Positions 51,677-62,633 are shown, numbered from the stretch's first letter. The stretch is DNA of 64,000 nucleotides from Pseudophaeomoniella oleicola (GCA_003868215.1 QWDQ01000049.1:62521-126520), one strand, 5' to 3'. Numbers and translations: made by a program. Notes: a model not told the origin generated them from the letters alone.

Positions 51677-54619
51677 ATGGCGGCGACACTTATGTATGTT
51701 AAGACCTCCTTTTATCCGGCTTGCCTAGCAAGTACGGCAGATCAAAAAGATCATCTTCTTACCAATTCTCTCCATAGTGCAAACTGTGTTGAATGCCATG
51801 ACGAGCCGGGTAGATCGCAGTCCGTCATCACCATGTATCTAGAGCGTGCTTGCCGACCGTGCTTTTCTCTTTCATCACACCTCTCTTACACCGCGGCATC
51901 TTCTCTTATCATTCGAAACTCAGTCACTGACTATAGATTAGACGAACAGGACTTTCCTCCCCTCAATCCTCCGCCAGGGTTGACACCGAGTTCACAGATT
52001 TCACGATTCTTCCCAAGCCAAACCTCCCTTGAACCGGCCCGACGTGCAGGGACTCCAAAGGTACCTCCGGGCCTTAGCTTACCTCACGGCCATCCGCCAC
52101 CGGGCTTATCGACACCCGAGCGCAGTGAGTCTCCAGCCCAATTTCCTGGGATTATTGCTCCAGCGTTGCCTTTGATGCCAACTGAGCAGCGCACGCCTAC
52201 CCCGAGTCGAAATGCATCACAACCAAAGACTATCCAAACCTCCAGTAAAGGATTACCTGTTGAGTCCAAATCGGAGGTCGTGCTTGAAGATAAACCCCAG
52301 AACCCGAGTATACGCCACACTGTCAGTACTGGATCCCCTAATCCTAAGGCTATCAAGTCTGTAAGAAGTATCACGCCAAAAGACGAGGCGTTACACGAGG
52401 TTGCCGAAGAAAAAGAACCCGGGAAAAAGAAAGATCCTGTAGATTCTGCAAAAGCCACTAACCGGGCAGCAAAGCCACAGAAAATTGATCTGTCTACACT
52501 TCAAAATGCCAACGTTGCCACAGCCATCTCAGATGCTGCGAAGGAGACAATAACGGAACAAACGCATCTTGTTGCCACCCCAGGATCAATTTCCAGACCG
52601 AGCACCCCAGGATTTACTGCTTCCAAGACGCCGGAACCAACGTCTATTCCTCGACCAAGAACTTTACGCCTCACAACCACATCTACAACACCGAAGCCCG
52701 TAGAGGCGACTCCATCGTCCGCAAATGGCGAGAAGGCATCTTCCCTACCAGCAGTAGAAGCTTTGCGGATTCATTCACGTCGTCCTTCAGTAGCATCACT
52801 GACTCGAAGTAGCCGACCTGCCAGTCCTGCAATTTCGGAAATCGCGACGTCGTCGATCAATATGTCAAGAGCTGGCTCTCCTCCCCCTTCCATCGTCGGA
52901 TCTGCCCCAGAGAAATTTAAGAGCAAGAATCAATTAAAAAGGGAACGAAAAGCTAAAGTTAAAGAAACCACTGAAGATGTCGGATCCTCTGGTGCGCAAA
53001 AAGCCACATCAAGTTCGGCCACGCCTGCTGAAGAGGTTGGCCCGATCTTAAGTAGGCAGAAAAAGAAGAAAAGACCACAAGAAAGCGTACCAGCTCCCAA
53101 GACCAAAGTTGAAAACATTACTTCAAGCACCTTGGACGAGAGACCCTCCGAAGTGGATGTCGCTGATTCTGGTACTGGCAAGAACTCACCCGTGAAGAAA
53201 GAAAAGCCGTCCGCCAAAGCCGAGACCAAGCAGAGCAAACAGCCTTCTGTTGTTAGTACACCTGCTCCAAGCAAACCTCCATCTCCATCTCCAGAGCCTG
53301 AGGCGCGGCCATTTATCCCCACGTTGCGTGATTTCTATCAGGATCTTAAGATTCATGCAGCCAGTACCAACGCCCAGGATATTGCATCTCTAATCCCAGA
53401 CCTTCTGGATCAGTATATCTCTGATGCTCCAGCAATGCTGGCGAGTATGTTCCAAAGCGGTGAAATCGATCCTACTTCAGCGCTTTTCAATCCTCCAAGT
53501 CTGACTTCCTATCGCTTGCCTCACATCAACGCAGGATCGCCGACACCGAACAGAGGGAAGAATTCTCCAACCCCTCCGCCGCAATCCAATGTAAAACCCT
53601 CAGCGGCTTATGAGTTGACATTCGGACCGCAGGGCTCTTTCTCTGGCCAATATGCGCCGGCATATCCATTTGGCACCATCACTTTGACCAATACAGATCG
53701 CAAAGCTTTGCTCAATGGCCATCCGATTAGATTGAATGACGCTGCGCGCCCTAATGATTTACACCATCGCATCATGATCACTCCCAAGGGAACAGTCTAC
53801 CGCCACATGTCCGCGGAGGAAGAAGAGAAGGTTCTTGAGCTCGAGTCACGAATGGATGATGACAGTCTTCTTGGACTTTATGGACCTGACGATATCGACG
53901 ATGATGTGACCGACGAGTACGGAAACGAGTATGGTGATTTTGAGAATCTGAGAGGTGGCGTAGAGGAGCTGGTACAGAGACCTGCCCGACATGGTATCGT
54001 TTGGGTGTCTTCTGGATCATCATCAGAACGCAAGGGCCGTACAAGAAGAAAGGCAGACCATCAACCGGTCAAGCTGAGCATCAGTCAGCACAATGGCAAA
54101 CAGAACAATTGTCCTGGAACAAATACTGTTGGTGGCGATGCTACAACGAATATAAACAAGCCTAATGCGACTGTCGGTCACGACGGCTACGATCAGGACG
54201 ACGAACAGGGTCCGGCAGGTTATTCAGACGAGAACAGCCACGAAGGCTCGGAAGAATCTTTGGCCTCAGAAGATGAAGACTTGCTCTCCATTCTTCCCAC
54301 CACTTCGCAAGGAGACCCTAACATGCCGCCTCTGTATCCTCTTGCTCCTCACTTGCACGCTAAACGTTACGCTGCTTCCTCTGGCTTCAGTTCCGGGGGA
54401 GGATCAACTGGGAAAGACTCTACAGCGGCCAATGCCAGGACAATGGATGTTGCAAGCTTGATCAACAGGATCAATAGCTCAAAGACCGAGATGGAAGCCT
54501 TCAAAAAGGAAGTCGAGGTGCTGGAGAAGAAGGTTGTCAGGAGAGGAAAAGACGTGTCCAGATGGAGGGACGCCATTCTGAGCACCGTGTCGAATGCACC
54601 TGGATCTGGAGAGAAGTAG
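51677..54619 (+). CDS. Pro/Ser-rich disordered protein; possibly the C-terminal half of Not4
   Basis: The coding character is clear from about 51937 (LDEQDFPPLNPPPGLTPSSQ). One model has exons 51677-51693 and 51937-54619 (243-bp intron, GTATGT to CTATAG), 899 residues; the frame is open further upstream to 51581 as well. Contents are PPGL motifs (three near the start, as in the Not4 ORF: QGPPPGLKTAG), long Ser/Thr/Pro tracts, a basic patch KNQLKRERKAKVKETT, a folded-looking segment (FIPTLRDFYQDLKIHAAS, IASLIPDLLDQYISDAPAML), an acidic stretch (DDDSLLGLYGPDDIDDDVTD) and a C-terminal coiled coil (LINRINSSKTEMEAFKKEVE). Only 221 bases separate it from the Not4 stop. It is either its own gene or the 3' part of not4 joined by one or two introns across 51440-51936. 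Confidence 0.65.
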   Translation: MAATLMYVKTSFYPACLASTADQKDHLLTNSLHSANCVECHDEPGRSQSVITMYLERACRPCFSLSSHLSYTAASSLIIRNSVTDYRLDEQDFPPLNPPPGLTPSSQISRFFPSQTSLEPARRAGTPKVPPGLSLPHGHPPPGLSTPERSESPAQFPGIIAPALPLMPTEQRTPTPSRNASQPKTIQTSSKGLPVESKSEVVLEDKPQNPSIRHTVSTGSPNPKAIKSVRSITPKDEALHEVAEEKEPGKKKDPVDSAKATNRAAKPQKIDLSTLQNANVATAISDAAKETITEQTHLVATPGSISRPSTPGFTASKTPEPTSIPRPRTLRLTTTSTTPKPVEATPSSANGEKASSLPAVEALRIHSRRPSVASLTRSSRPASPAISEIATSSINMSRAGSPPPSIVGSAPEKFKSKNQLKRERKAKVKETTEDVGSSGAQKATSSSATPAEEVGPILSRQKKKKRPQESVPAPKTKVENITSSTLDERPSEVDVADSGTGKNSPVKKEKPSAKAETKQSKQPSVVSTPAPSKPPSPSPEPEARPFIPTLRDFYQDLKIHAASTNAQDIASLIPDLLDQYISDAPAMLASMFQSGEIDPTSALFNPPSLTSYRLPHINAGSPTPNRGKNSPTPPPQSNVKPSAAYELTFGPQGSFSGQYAPAYPFGTITLTNTDRKALLNGHPIRLNDAARPNDLHHRIMITPKGTVYRHMSAEEEEKVLELESRMDDDSLLGLYGPDDIDDDVTDEYGNEYGDFENLRGGVEELVQRPARHGIVWVSSGSSSERKGRTRRKADHQPVKLSISQHNGKQNNCPGTNTVGGDATTNINKPNATVGHDGYDQDDEQGPAGYSDENSHEGSEESLASEDEDLLSILPTTSQGDPNMPPLYPLAPHLHAKRYAASSGFSSGGGSTGKDSTAANARTMDVASLINRINSSKTEMEAFKKEVEVLEKKVVRRGKDVSRWRDAILSTVSNAPGSGEK

Positions 54620-55961
54620 ATATAGATTTGACGCCATGAGTTTGCTGATTCGCAGGGATGAGTTCAGGAGATTCAAGGACGACTATTGTAATATTGTTGC
54701 TATCAAGAGGGATTATATGTATGATTATTAGCAAGCGGAAAATATAATCTTGGCTTAAGGAAATGCTTCACTGTTGAGCAGAGGATTGGCTAGATATGTA
54801 GGCAGAGAAGACGACGGGACACGGGAGATGATGTTGGGACCGGATTAGCTGCATGTCTCTATACCTAGGATACTACGTATATACCTACCTGACCTAACTC
54901 TAGGGGTCGTTTTTCTCATCGTCCTGGATTGAGATGTGCTGACTGCGGGACAATGGCTGCTGAGAGAAAATATCAGATCTGAATTTCCTACAGAAGGAAG
55001 GATTCGTCCAAGGAGGTTTGTAGATAAGATACCGGGAAACAGTGCCGACGTGGACGCGAGGCGCATGCGGTGTCTATTGATCCTTCCATGCTGAATGAAG
55101 TTTCAGCTATGGTCGCTTTGCATCTCCCGCGATATTGCTGAATCCTTCGAGACCCTTGATACGCGGGAAAGGTAGGATTTCCCACAGTGCAACATCTCAG
55201 TAGGTACATTCTATACGAGAATGTGCGTTGGATGGAACACATGGAATCAAGAAAGACTTCTGTTTTTAAAGGAACTGTGACTATGATAGGAGATTATGGT
55301 TGATCTACCGGATCCCGGAATAACAGGTTGACCCGGCCGGATGTGGGAAGAGACCGGGGTAATACGAATACGTGGAAAGGTTGAATCCGAGCTCTTTACG
55401 AGATATACGCGGATAGAATTCATGTACGTAGTAAGCACACAACTTGTTCCTTGCTTACTCAATTGGGTATCTAATCTCTCGCATCCCTAGATGGTGATAC
55501 GCACACAAGATGAAGGGAGAGACTCTCATTGGTAGATCTTTTCGTTATCGATCTTCGGTAACCGTTGGGTTCAGGCACGGCACAGCCAAACCCAACACAC
55601 TGGGAACGAGATGGATCCAAAAGAGCTTCTGAGTTACACGCGCGTCCTACGATCCGAGATGCTTCGGGTTGGCTTTCCGCTTGGCATCAAATGCACAAGG
55701 GTGATAGGTTCTTTGTCTGTATGTTCTGGAGGGATTTTGGTCGAACTGACCATGCAACGCGTGTTGCTCCTTCGTCGTCTACGATGATATATAAGGATGC
55801 TCGACTTCGCTCTGTTGCACGATAGCAAAGAACCAAAACATTCTCCCCAGGTCCTTCCAACAGCCACCAGCATATAGACATCACTGCGTGTTACTGCAAT
55901 CCCCTTTCTCAGCAGTTAACCCCACGCTCACTCCATCCTCCCTCCACCTACCACAACAAAC
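54620..55961. other. Spacer before the RTA1 gene
   Basis: 1.34 kb without a supported gene; the open frame at 55565-55825 lacks coding character. A TACTACGTA motif lies at 54871 with TACCTACCTGACC nearby. The last 150 bases (pyrimidine-rich) look like a leader. Confidence 0.45.
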
Positions 55962-56897
55962 ATGGCCGTACCTCCGACCATAGAAGGTGGCTACCAGCTC
56001 TGGTGGTACTATCCTTCAGTACCCGGAAACGTTGTGGTAGCCGCCATCTTTTTGATACTTACGCTCACTCATCTGTTCTTCCTGGTCTCGAAGAGGAAGA
56101 GATTTTGCATCCCTTTGGTCGTCGGTGGCATTTGTGAGTAGAGCTTCTTACCATTCACACTTCTTCTGTAGATATGGCTGGCTAACAATATACGTTTAGT
56201 CGAAATTGTTGGTTATGGTGCTCGAGTCGCTGCGCATTACAACCCTACCACGACAATCACATATGCGATACAATCCGTTCTGATTCTGCTTGCCCCTATT
56301 CTCTTCGCCGCTTCAGTATACATGTACCTTGCTCGCATTGTCATCGCAGTCAAGGGTGAACGTCAATGCCTTATCCCCGTAAGGTTCCTGACCAAGATCT
56401 TCGTTATTGGGGATGTTATCTGCTTCTTCGTGCAAGGAGCTGGTGGCGGTCTGCTCGCTAGTGCAGAGTCTTCATCGAGTGTGAACGTGGGAGAGAATAT
56501 TATCCTTGCCGGTCTTGTCATTCAGATTGGCATATTCGCTTTCTTCGTTGTCGTGGCGGGCATGTTTCATCTGCGCATGAGGAGCCGCGCACCCAATCCG
56601 TGGTCATCAGAGCTCCCTTGGCAGCGGCTGCTCCTGGGTCTCTACCTCGTCAGCATCTTGATCGTGATACGAAATGTTGCCAGAGCTGTGGAATACGGGA
56701 TGGGCTCTGGCGGCTATCTTCTGCGCCATGAATGGATCACGTTTGTATTCGATGGAGCTGCCATGATCCTTGTTTTAGTTCTGTGCCTCACTTGGTATCA
56801 CAGCGGTGTGGGCTCCAAGCGCATAACGCCAGAGGACCAGGCTACAAGCGTAACCTCTCGGGATGGACTCAAGATGGATACGCGAAACATTGTCTGA
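55962..56897 (+). CDS. RTA1-family seven-TM membrane protein
   Basis: Exons 55962-56133 and 56200-56897 (66-bp intron, GTGAGT, branch GCTAAC, GTTTAG) give 289 residues. Seven hydrophobic helices are evident: NVVVAAIFLILTLTHLFFLV, LVVGGIFEIVGYGARVAA, IQSVLILLAPILFAASVYMY, KIFVIGDVICFFVQGAGGGL, IILAGLVIQIGIFAFFVVVA, RLLLGLYLVSILIVIRNVAR and FVFDGAAMILVLVLCLTWYH. Family motifs are EIVGYGAR, LAPILFAASVYMYLAR, DVICFFVQGAGGG and IRNVARAVEY. Yeast relatives include Rta1, Rtm1 and the sphingoid-base translocase/exporter Rsb1. The substrate here is unknown. The intron splits the second helix. Confidence 0.92.
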
Positions 56898-57273
56898 AGT
56901 AAACCGGGTGCCCACCATGTCAGCGAGACAGGTACAGCGGAGCATTAGAAAACGTGGGTCTGGGAATCAGTCAATGCTGGCAAATATGGTCCAGCTGGGA
57001 CCGAGGAATCCAGTGTATACTTAGATAGATATTGACAGCGGTGATAGCTGTGATCTATATCATATGAATCGCCATTTACATAGATTTCACAACATTGTAC
57101 CCTGGAAATTCCACGTGACCTTAGCTATCACAATATTTCTGGCCCCCATGTTCCCATCGATATGAGGTAGGTGGCTTTGGAACATCCTTGAACATACCAA
57201 CCATCATGTATTTGATCCTGCGTATTGCTTGAGATCTTCCAACCCTTTCGTTCGTAGACATAAAACAGAAAGT
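56898..57273. other. Intergenic RTA1-hydrolase
   Basis: 376 bases; no gene or notable repeat was seen. Confidence 0.4.
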
Positions 57274-58038
57274 ATGACTGCCTCGTACGATACAGCTACG
57301 ATATCGCCGTATAGAGAATTTCATGATCAGTCGACTTCAATCGTCCTAATCGGCGGCGCAGGAGGAGGTCTCGATGATTTTGCACCAGCCGTCCCGTTCT
57401 TCTCGGACTACCACGTCCTGTGCACATCTCCGACACATCCATATTCGCTGCCTCGCAATGCAGCCGAGATAGCAAATCTCGTGCGGCAGAAGGCAAAGAA
57501 TGGGAGAGCGCATGTGGTTGGGCTCTCGCTGGGTGCGCATATTGCATGTCTGCTAGCCGCGGAGTATCCGGAGGTGGTCGAGACGTTGCTCCTGAGCGGA
57601 TTTAATCGGGTCACGCCGGGTTTCTGGACACCGGTTTTCCCGTATGGGGCATTTGCCATCGAGAAAACGGTCTCGTTCTTCGCAGCTGGCAAGAAAAGCG
57701 CCACGAAAGACGACCAAGAAGCGAGGGGCCTTACGCTGGCAGCAGCGAAGGATACATTTGCAGTGCTCACGTCTGAGGCAGATTTACCCACGCCGAGGGC
57801 CAGGGCTCTGGTTGTTGCCGCAACCAAAGGACATGGGATAATACCGACAGGCGACGGTATTGATTCTTCACGTCTTCTCTTCAATGCAGCAAGAAGAGGT
57901 TCGTCTGAGAGCAGGCTGATGGAGGCGAAGCAAGGGAGACATGCATGGTGTAACGAGCAGCCCGAGGAGTTTGCGGAATGCCTGATTAGTTGGATTAGGG
58001 GAGACGAGAACTTGCCTGGATTTTTGACACCTCTTTGA
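57274..58038 (+). CDS. Alpha/beta-hydrolase-fold protein
   Basis: A single exon of 254 residues. The ATG at 57274 (MTASYDTATIS) was chosen; the frame is open 45 bases upstream but begins with TTG. The first strand and oxyanion region read IVLIGGAGGGLDDFAPAVPF. The nucleophile elbow is VVGLSLGAHIACLLAAEYP (G-L-S-L-G, Ser near residue 97), and the likely catalytic His is in KQGRHAWCNEQPEEFAECLI near the C-terminus. The acid residue cannot be fixed from sequence; Asp in PTGDGID is one option. There is no signal peptide, so a cytosolic esterase or lipase-like enzyme is likely. The substrate is unknown. Confidence 0.82.
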   Translation: MTASYDTATISPYREFHDQSTSIVLIGGAGGGLDDFAPAVPFFSDYHVLCTSPTHPYSLPRNAAEIANLVRQKAKNGRAHVVGLSLGAHIACLLAAEYPEVVETLLLSGFNRVTPGFWTPVFPYGAFAIEKTVSFFAAGKKSATKDDQEARGLTLAAAKDTFAVLTSEADLPTPRARALVVAATKGHGIIPTGDGIDSSRLLFNAARRGSSESRLMEAKQGRHAWCNEQPEEFAECLISWIRGDENLPGFLTPL

Positions 58039-58541
58039 TGGTAAGGCTGGGTCTTCAGGTAGGTAGGTAGGTATATCTATTATTGGGCCCAGTCGTGTCC
58101 AGGATGCAGGCGACAATGCTGGAGGATAATCTTCTTTTTGCAAATCTCACTTTGGAAGCCGACTTCACTTCACCTGACCTAAACTTCACTTCACTTCACC
58201 TAGACCGCAGGACTTCTAATAATCCTTTTTCTTTTGCATGCCGCATGTGCTTCCACCAAAACAGCTTACCCACCTTTTTGTTGTCTCGTTGCAACTAATT
58301 TCTGCTCCGCCAGGTCGTTCGCTCATTAGAAGGACACTTGCTACAGACTTCATAGAACACTATTCTCAGCGCTCAGGGCAACCAGATGCAGATCATCTCA
58401 TTGCAACCCCGACGCACTCTTCATGTCTCGAGACAGCCGCGGCACCTTAGGTCTGTCCACCTTCAGATGAAATTGTGTCCATCAAGTCTTTACTAACAAT
58501 CCACAGAATCTGTATTCTGGGAACTTTGACCGGATCTCAAC
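58039..58541. other. Intergenic hydrolase-F-box gene
   Basis: 503 bases. A TAGGTAGGTAGGTA run lies at about 58060-58072 and CACTTCACCT-type repeats at about 58166-58200. No gene is supported. Confidence 0.45.
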
Positions 58542-59930
58542 ATGGCTCGCAAGAACAAAAGAAATAGAAAGCATGCCAAAGGGGCTCAAGGTGCTCGTAC
58601 TGGTTTTCTGGACCTTCCAAGAGAGATCAGGGATCGTGTCTATGATGAGCTTCTAGTAGTCGATCGCATCGAAGGCTATGATCATCATGTCTGTCCTGAA
58701 ATCTTTGGCGTCAACCGCCAAATTCGAGAGGAAGCATGGGAGAGTCTCACGCAGCGAAACTACTGGGTAGAATTCACTATGCACGACTCTGGTAAAATTT
58801 TGCTTCAGGAACTCTCAAAGAAGCCCTTCTATCCGTTGTTACTTACTCCTTTCGATGCATTCGCATTGCGGCTCGAGAACAAATGTGGTAAGGGCATTCC
58901 AAGAGTAGTCACGGTGACGCTTTCGACGGAAAAATTGCACCCATCCCATGAAGATCCGTCCTTGACGGCCGTTTCTGCATACACATTTCGTCGATACGAG
59001 AGCCTCTGCCAATCACTTCATAACTGGATTGAAATATTTCCAATCATCGAAATAACGGCCAATCCTGGCGCGAACCTGTCGCAGCTCAAGTTGGAATCTC
59101 TCTTTCTACAACCGCTTTCGGTTCTACGTGGGTTTTCGACGGTCACAATAAATCATATACGGCAAGAGGATCTAGTAAAGAACCTGAAAAGCCTACTGGG
59201 CAAGCCAATATCCTCATGGTCTGTCATGTTTGAGATTCCTCTTTGTTACAAGGACAGAGCAACGACGATGTTCGCCGTCAAAAGATGTTTGGAAGCGGCA
59301 ACAATCTTTGAGAGCGGCGCTTGGGCATGCGAGAGTCTCATAGCACTGGCTGGCATGAAGGAATGGGATAGAGACACAGTACATGGCAACTACATTTTCG
59401 CTTTGCGTTGTGACCTAACACGCAATGCCGCCAGAGCAAGGAATGTCTTTGTGGATTCATGGAGTCATGTGCATGAGCACATAGCTCTTTCCGATCCCGA
59501 GTCATTCCTGGAACACACTATCGACGTTGCTGCGAAGACACTTATATTCCCAGGAATAACGCCCTTCCAGCGCGCTCGAGGCCATTATGTTCTCGGTGTC
59601 GCCTTTCGTAATCTCGCAAGATTCAAAACCCTTTGTGGAGAACCTGAGCAAGCTAGGGAGCATTTCGAGGAAGCAGCTTGTCATCTTCTCTTTGCACTCG
59701 ATCTGGAGCCAGACAACGCACTGGCGACGAGGGCGTTTCAAGAAGTCTACAGGAACCTGGATGGCGTCAAGAAGAAAATAGAGATTCCATATATCACCGT
59801 GACAATTGAGCAAGATCCACCATTTCCACCCTACGCCTTCAGCGGTGATTCTAGATTACTGTTGGTGTGGGAAAAGAAGCTACGGTCGATATCCCGCCTC
59901 CAACGTCGACCACAGGGCGCTGGTGCTTAA
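58542..59930 (+). CDS. F-box-like domain protein with TPR-like C-terminus
   Basis: A single exon of 462 residues. After a basic lead (MARKNKRNRKHAK) comes an F-box-like motif (TGFLDLPREIRDRVYDELLV) and the companion segment CPEIFGVNRQIREEAWESL, a pattern widespread in fungal proteins of this type. The middle is a mixed alpha/beta region without known motifs. Residues about 330-420 are helical and TPR-like (GHYVLGVAFRNLARFKTLCG, QAREHFEEAACHLLFALDLE). F-box proteins usually link substrates to SCF ubiquitin ligases through Skp1; this motif is diverged, so the role is unproven. The family is large in filamentous fungi. Confidence 0.82.
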   Translation: MARKNKRNRKHAKGAQGARTGFLDLPREIRDRVYDELLVVDRIEGYDHHVCPEIFGVNRQIREEAWESLTQRNYWVEFTMHDSGKILLQELSKKPFYPLLLTPFDAFALRLENKCGKGIPRVVTVTLSTEKLHPSHEDPSLTAVSAYTFRRYESLCQSLHNWIEIFPIIEITANPGANLSQLKLESLFLQPLSVLRGFSTVTINHIRQEDLVKNLKSLLGKPISSWSVMFEIPLCYKDRATTMFAVKRCLEAATIFESGAWACESLIALAGMKEWDRDTVHGNYIFALRCDLTRNAARARNVFVDSWSHVHEHIALSDPESFLEHTIDVAAKTLIFPGITPFQRARGHYVLGVAFRNLARFKTLCGEPEQAREHFEEAACHLLFALDLEPDNALATRAFQEVYRNLDGVKKKIEIPYITVTIEQDPPFPPYAFSGDSRLLLVWEKKLRSISRLQRRPQGAGA

Positions 59931-61214
59931 TCAATAATGCGAAGTGTTCAGAGAAAGGATATCCAACTCACGGTCAAGACAAATGGGAGGCTGCCCTCAT
60001 CTACTCTGCTATCATTGAAGAGGGTAGGGTTACATTGATCTGTGGTATCAGGTCTGCAAAGGAGATGGAGTCATTTACACCGGCTTTCAGATGCGACGAG
60101 GGAGAGTTTGGGCGTTGGGGTACGAAAGGTAACTCTGCATTTATTTGCGTTCCGTCATGCAGAATGTGGACATAGCAGTGGCTAAGGCGCCTACGACTTG
60201 AATCTTTGAGCCTCAATGATAAACATTTCTGTACTGGAGGATCACCATCTCAGGTTCTACAACAAGATTGACGTCAAACCATCCTAACAGATATCTCGCC
60301 TGATATCTGTCGCAATCGACTCACAGTGTAACAACCTCAGCTACGCCAACTGCCTCTGTGTCCAAACCTGCTGTTCGTAACACCAGAGTGGATGTGAGGG
60401 TACCTAAGGTTCCGATAGCCGAAAGTATCATCTTCACTTCAAACAACTAGAAATAGTTTAGTCCCCCCTTTTCTACATTGTTGGCCTCTCTCCACATTTC
60501 CTTCTATCATGTCACAGAAAGAAAAAGAGTTGACTCTGTCTCTTGTTTTACCTGGAGTTCAGGTTCAATAATTACGTTGTGTCTGCAATCAATTCATATG
60601 ACTATGTTTCTTCTTCTTATTTTGATAAATGTGTTCTGCAGCCTCGAAGGACGCCCGTTTATCGTCCCAAGGGTTTCACAACAGTCTTTTGAGGCTCGAG
60701 GTTAACTACAGCCTGGGGTTATGGTGTTAGTATCCTTTGCGCTTGTGATTTGGCTTTTTGAAAAAACGTGTGGAATCGGGGCGTCGCTTCATATTTCCGC
60801 AAAATGGGTCACATTGCTATTGGTCCTTTGGTCATCTGTCGATATCTGCTTGTTCGATCTTACTCTGTCTCTCTCCAGCGAAAGTCTGAATATCACGAAA
60901 GTCTGTATATCCCACATGGCCGTTTCCCAGAGTCACTCCCATGTTTACAGTCATCCACATCTTTCTCATGTCCAGTCTTCGAATTGACTTCTGAACAAAT
61001 TTCACCGCTAGGAGAGCCTACCATCTCAAAGTGATGATCAAACCCTGCCGGTGGACTCGACAAGTAACAGAGTTGCAGATGATCTTTAGTGTTGCCCAAC
61101 TTGACTGTTGAGCAGGAAACCCCCCCTCCCCTTCCACAGCTCACTTATTTCTACCTGCTCCTACCCCCTCCCCTCCTTCTTTCCTTTTCCCTCAGGCATC
61201 TGCGCAATTCACTA

Positions 61215-61327
61215 CTCTTCACGCTTGGAACAGACCCACGCCTCTGATCATAGTATATTTGCATTCTGACCAAAAAGTGCTCTTCACGCTTGGATGAAAA
61301 CCTCGCCTCTGATGCTAGTACATTTGA
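61215..61327 (+). repeat. 65-bp tandem duplication
   Basis: CTCTTCACGCTTGGA begins at 61215 and again at 61280. Each copy continues with a CGCCTCTGAT block and TAGTA-ATTTG. Divergence between copies is modest. Confidence 0.85.
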
Positions 61328-61369
61328 CCACACCCTGCAGAGCTTCCTACCAGTTTTAACACCCGCAAC

Positions 61370-61672
61370 ATGTTCTGGCAGCTCATCTGCATCCCATGGC
61401 TTTGCTCACGGGGTCATCGCGATGAGAAACAACAGACCGAAGAAGTCTGGAATCCCACTGTTGCCGCCTCGTACGAAGCCGACCTCTTGGCACAAGGTTT
61501 CGAAAAGTACGAGGCGACCGCCGTTCAAGTACAAAGGAGCACCACCAGTCTGAGCCCAAGCCGAAGCCGAAGCCCGAGCCCTGACATGATTCCTTGCGGG
61601 CGAGGTGCTATGGGTCCTTACAGTCTCCCGTACGCGGCGGCTAGGGCAGCCACTCCCCCGATACCCTATTAA
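61370..61672 (+). CDS. Doubtful small ORF
   Basis: 100 residues starting MFWQLICIPWLCSRGH, then EEVWNPTVAASYEADLLAQG, an SPSRSRSPSPD tract derived from a short AGCCCGAGCC-type repeat, and a Pro/Ala-rich end. No family was recognised. It stands alone in a long spacer and could be chance. Confidence 0.25.
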   Translation: MFWQLICIPWLCSRGHRDEKQQTEEVWNPTVAASYEADLLAQGFEKYEATAVQVQRSTTSLSPSRSRSPSPDMIPCGRGAMGPYSLPYAAARAATPPIPY

Positions 61673-61815
61673 CAATCATTCTTCACCTGGATGTCCACCA
61701 CGGTTACAACGATGATATGTGATGATGATAACCCCTCAGTATGAAGCAAGTTATGATGATGGATCCTCCCTAACCTACCTACCTACCTGAACCAACCCGG
61801 GGTCTTCCCTCCCTC

Positions 61816-61909
61816 TCAAACAATCTCCATATCCTATTCTTTTCTTCCACTTCTCTTCCTCAAAAAATCTCCATATCCTATTCTTTTCCTTCCATTTTCT
61901 CTTCCTCAA
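61816..61909 (+). repeat. 44-bp tandem duplication
   Basis: AATCTCCATATCCTATTC occurs at 61822 and 61866, and both copies end with CTCTTCCTCAAA. It is a pyrimidine-rich tract with near-identical copies. Confidence 0.85.
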
Positions 61910-62633
61910 ACCTCGGCTTCGGTATCTCTCTCTCTCCCTCTCTCCCTCTCTTTACTTCCATTACTTGCGAGAACAGAACAGGGTATTTATATATCTCACA
62001 TCATCATCATCATCATCATCTAACAAAATTGTTTCCGGCCCTGTGACCAGGCACAGAGTCCCCTTGACGGATCTCAACTCGCACTTCATCGCAGTGTCAA
62101 GGGTCTAGTAGTTGCGTACTTGTCATCCGAGTCGGGACTTGGGTTGACATGCACGTCAACGAAGCTAAGACGAGTTGGAAAATTATGTATATATAGGTCT
62201 TGCAGTATGGGAAATCATTGTTTAATGGATTTTTATTTTGTTGGAATGCAAAATTTTATGTACATCTATATCTGGATCGATGATGTTTGGGGGGTAAAGA
62301 CTAGATGTTTTACCGCAGATTTCTGGTTTGTCGCGGACGGGTCTTGTCTCCGACTGATAGGATTTGAAGTAGATGAAATAGACTTTCATTCTCTTTCGTA
62401 TACACGTATCGAATGCACTTCTCTCGTGCTCGCGCTCGTGCATCAGCCTTTATTGACCCCATTCGCTGCCTCTTGAGATAGACTTATCGGCGCACTGCTA
62501 CTAAAGGATGTTGTTGTGATGACTATGATTGAGGAATTGCGAGTATCTTTATGTGGAAGATATCGGAACGAGGTTGGTTGTTATTGGGTCGTGGAATTGG
62601 TCTGTCATGTCAGGCCTGCTATTATTTCGGTTC

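Larger units (their letters stand above)
59931..62633. other. Large spacer with two tandem duplications
   Basis: 2.7 kb between the F-box-like gene and the 3' end of enp2. Open frames at 60478-61034 have no coding character. 61215-61327 and 61816-61909 are tandem duplications. 61773-61790 holds TACCTACCTACCTG and 61990-62020 a CAT microsatellite. One short ORF (61370-61672) is listed separately as doubtful. Confidence 0.5.

Noticed and set aside
55565-55825. 86-codon ORF before the RTA1 gene
   Set aside because: Mixed composition, no homologous motif, and overlapping frames of similar size on the other strand.
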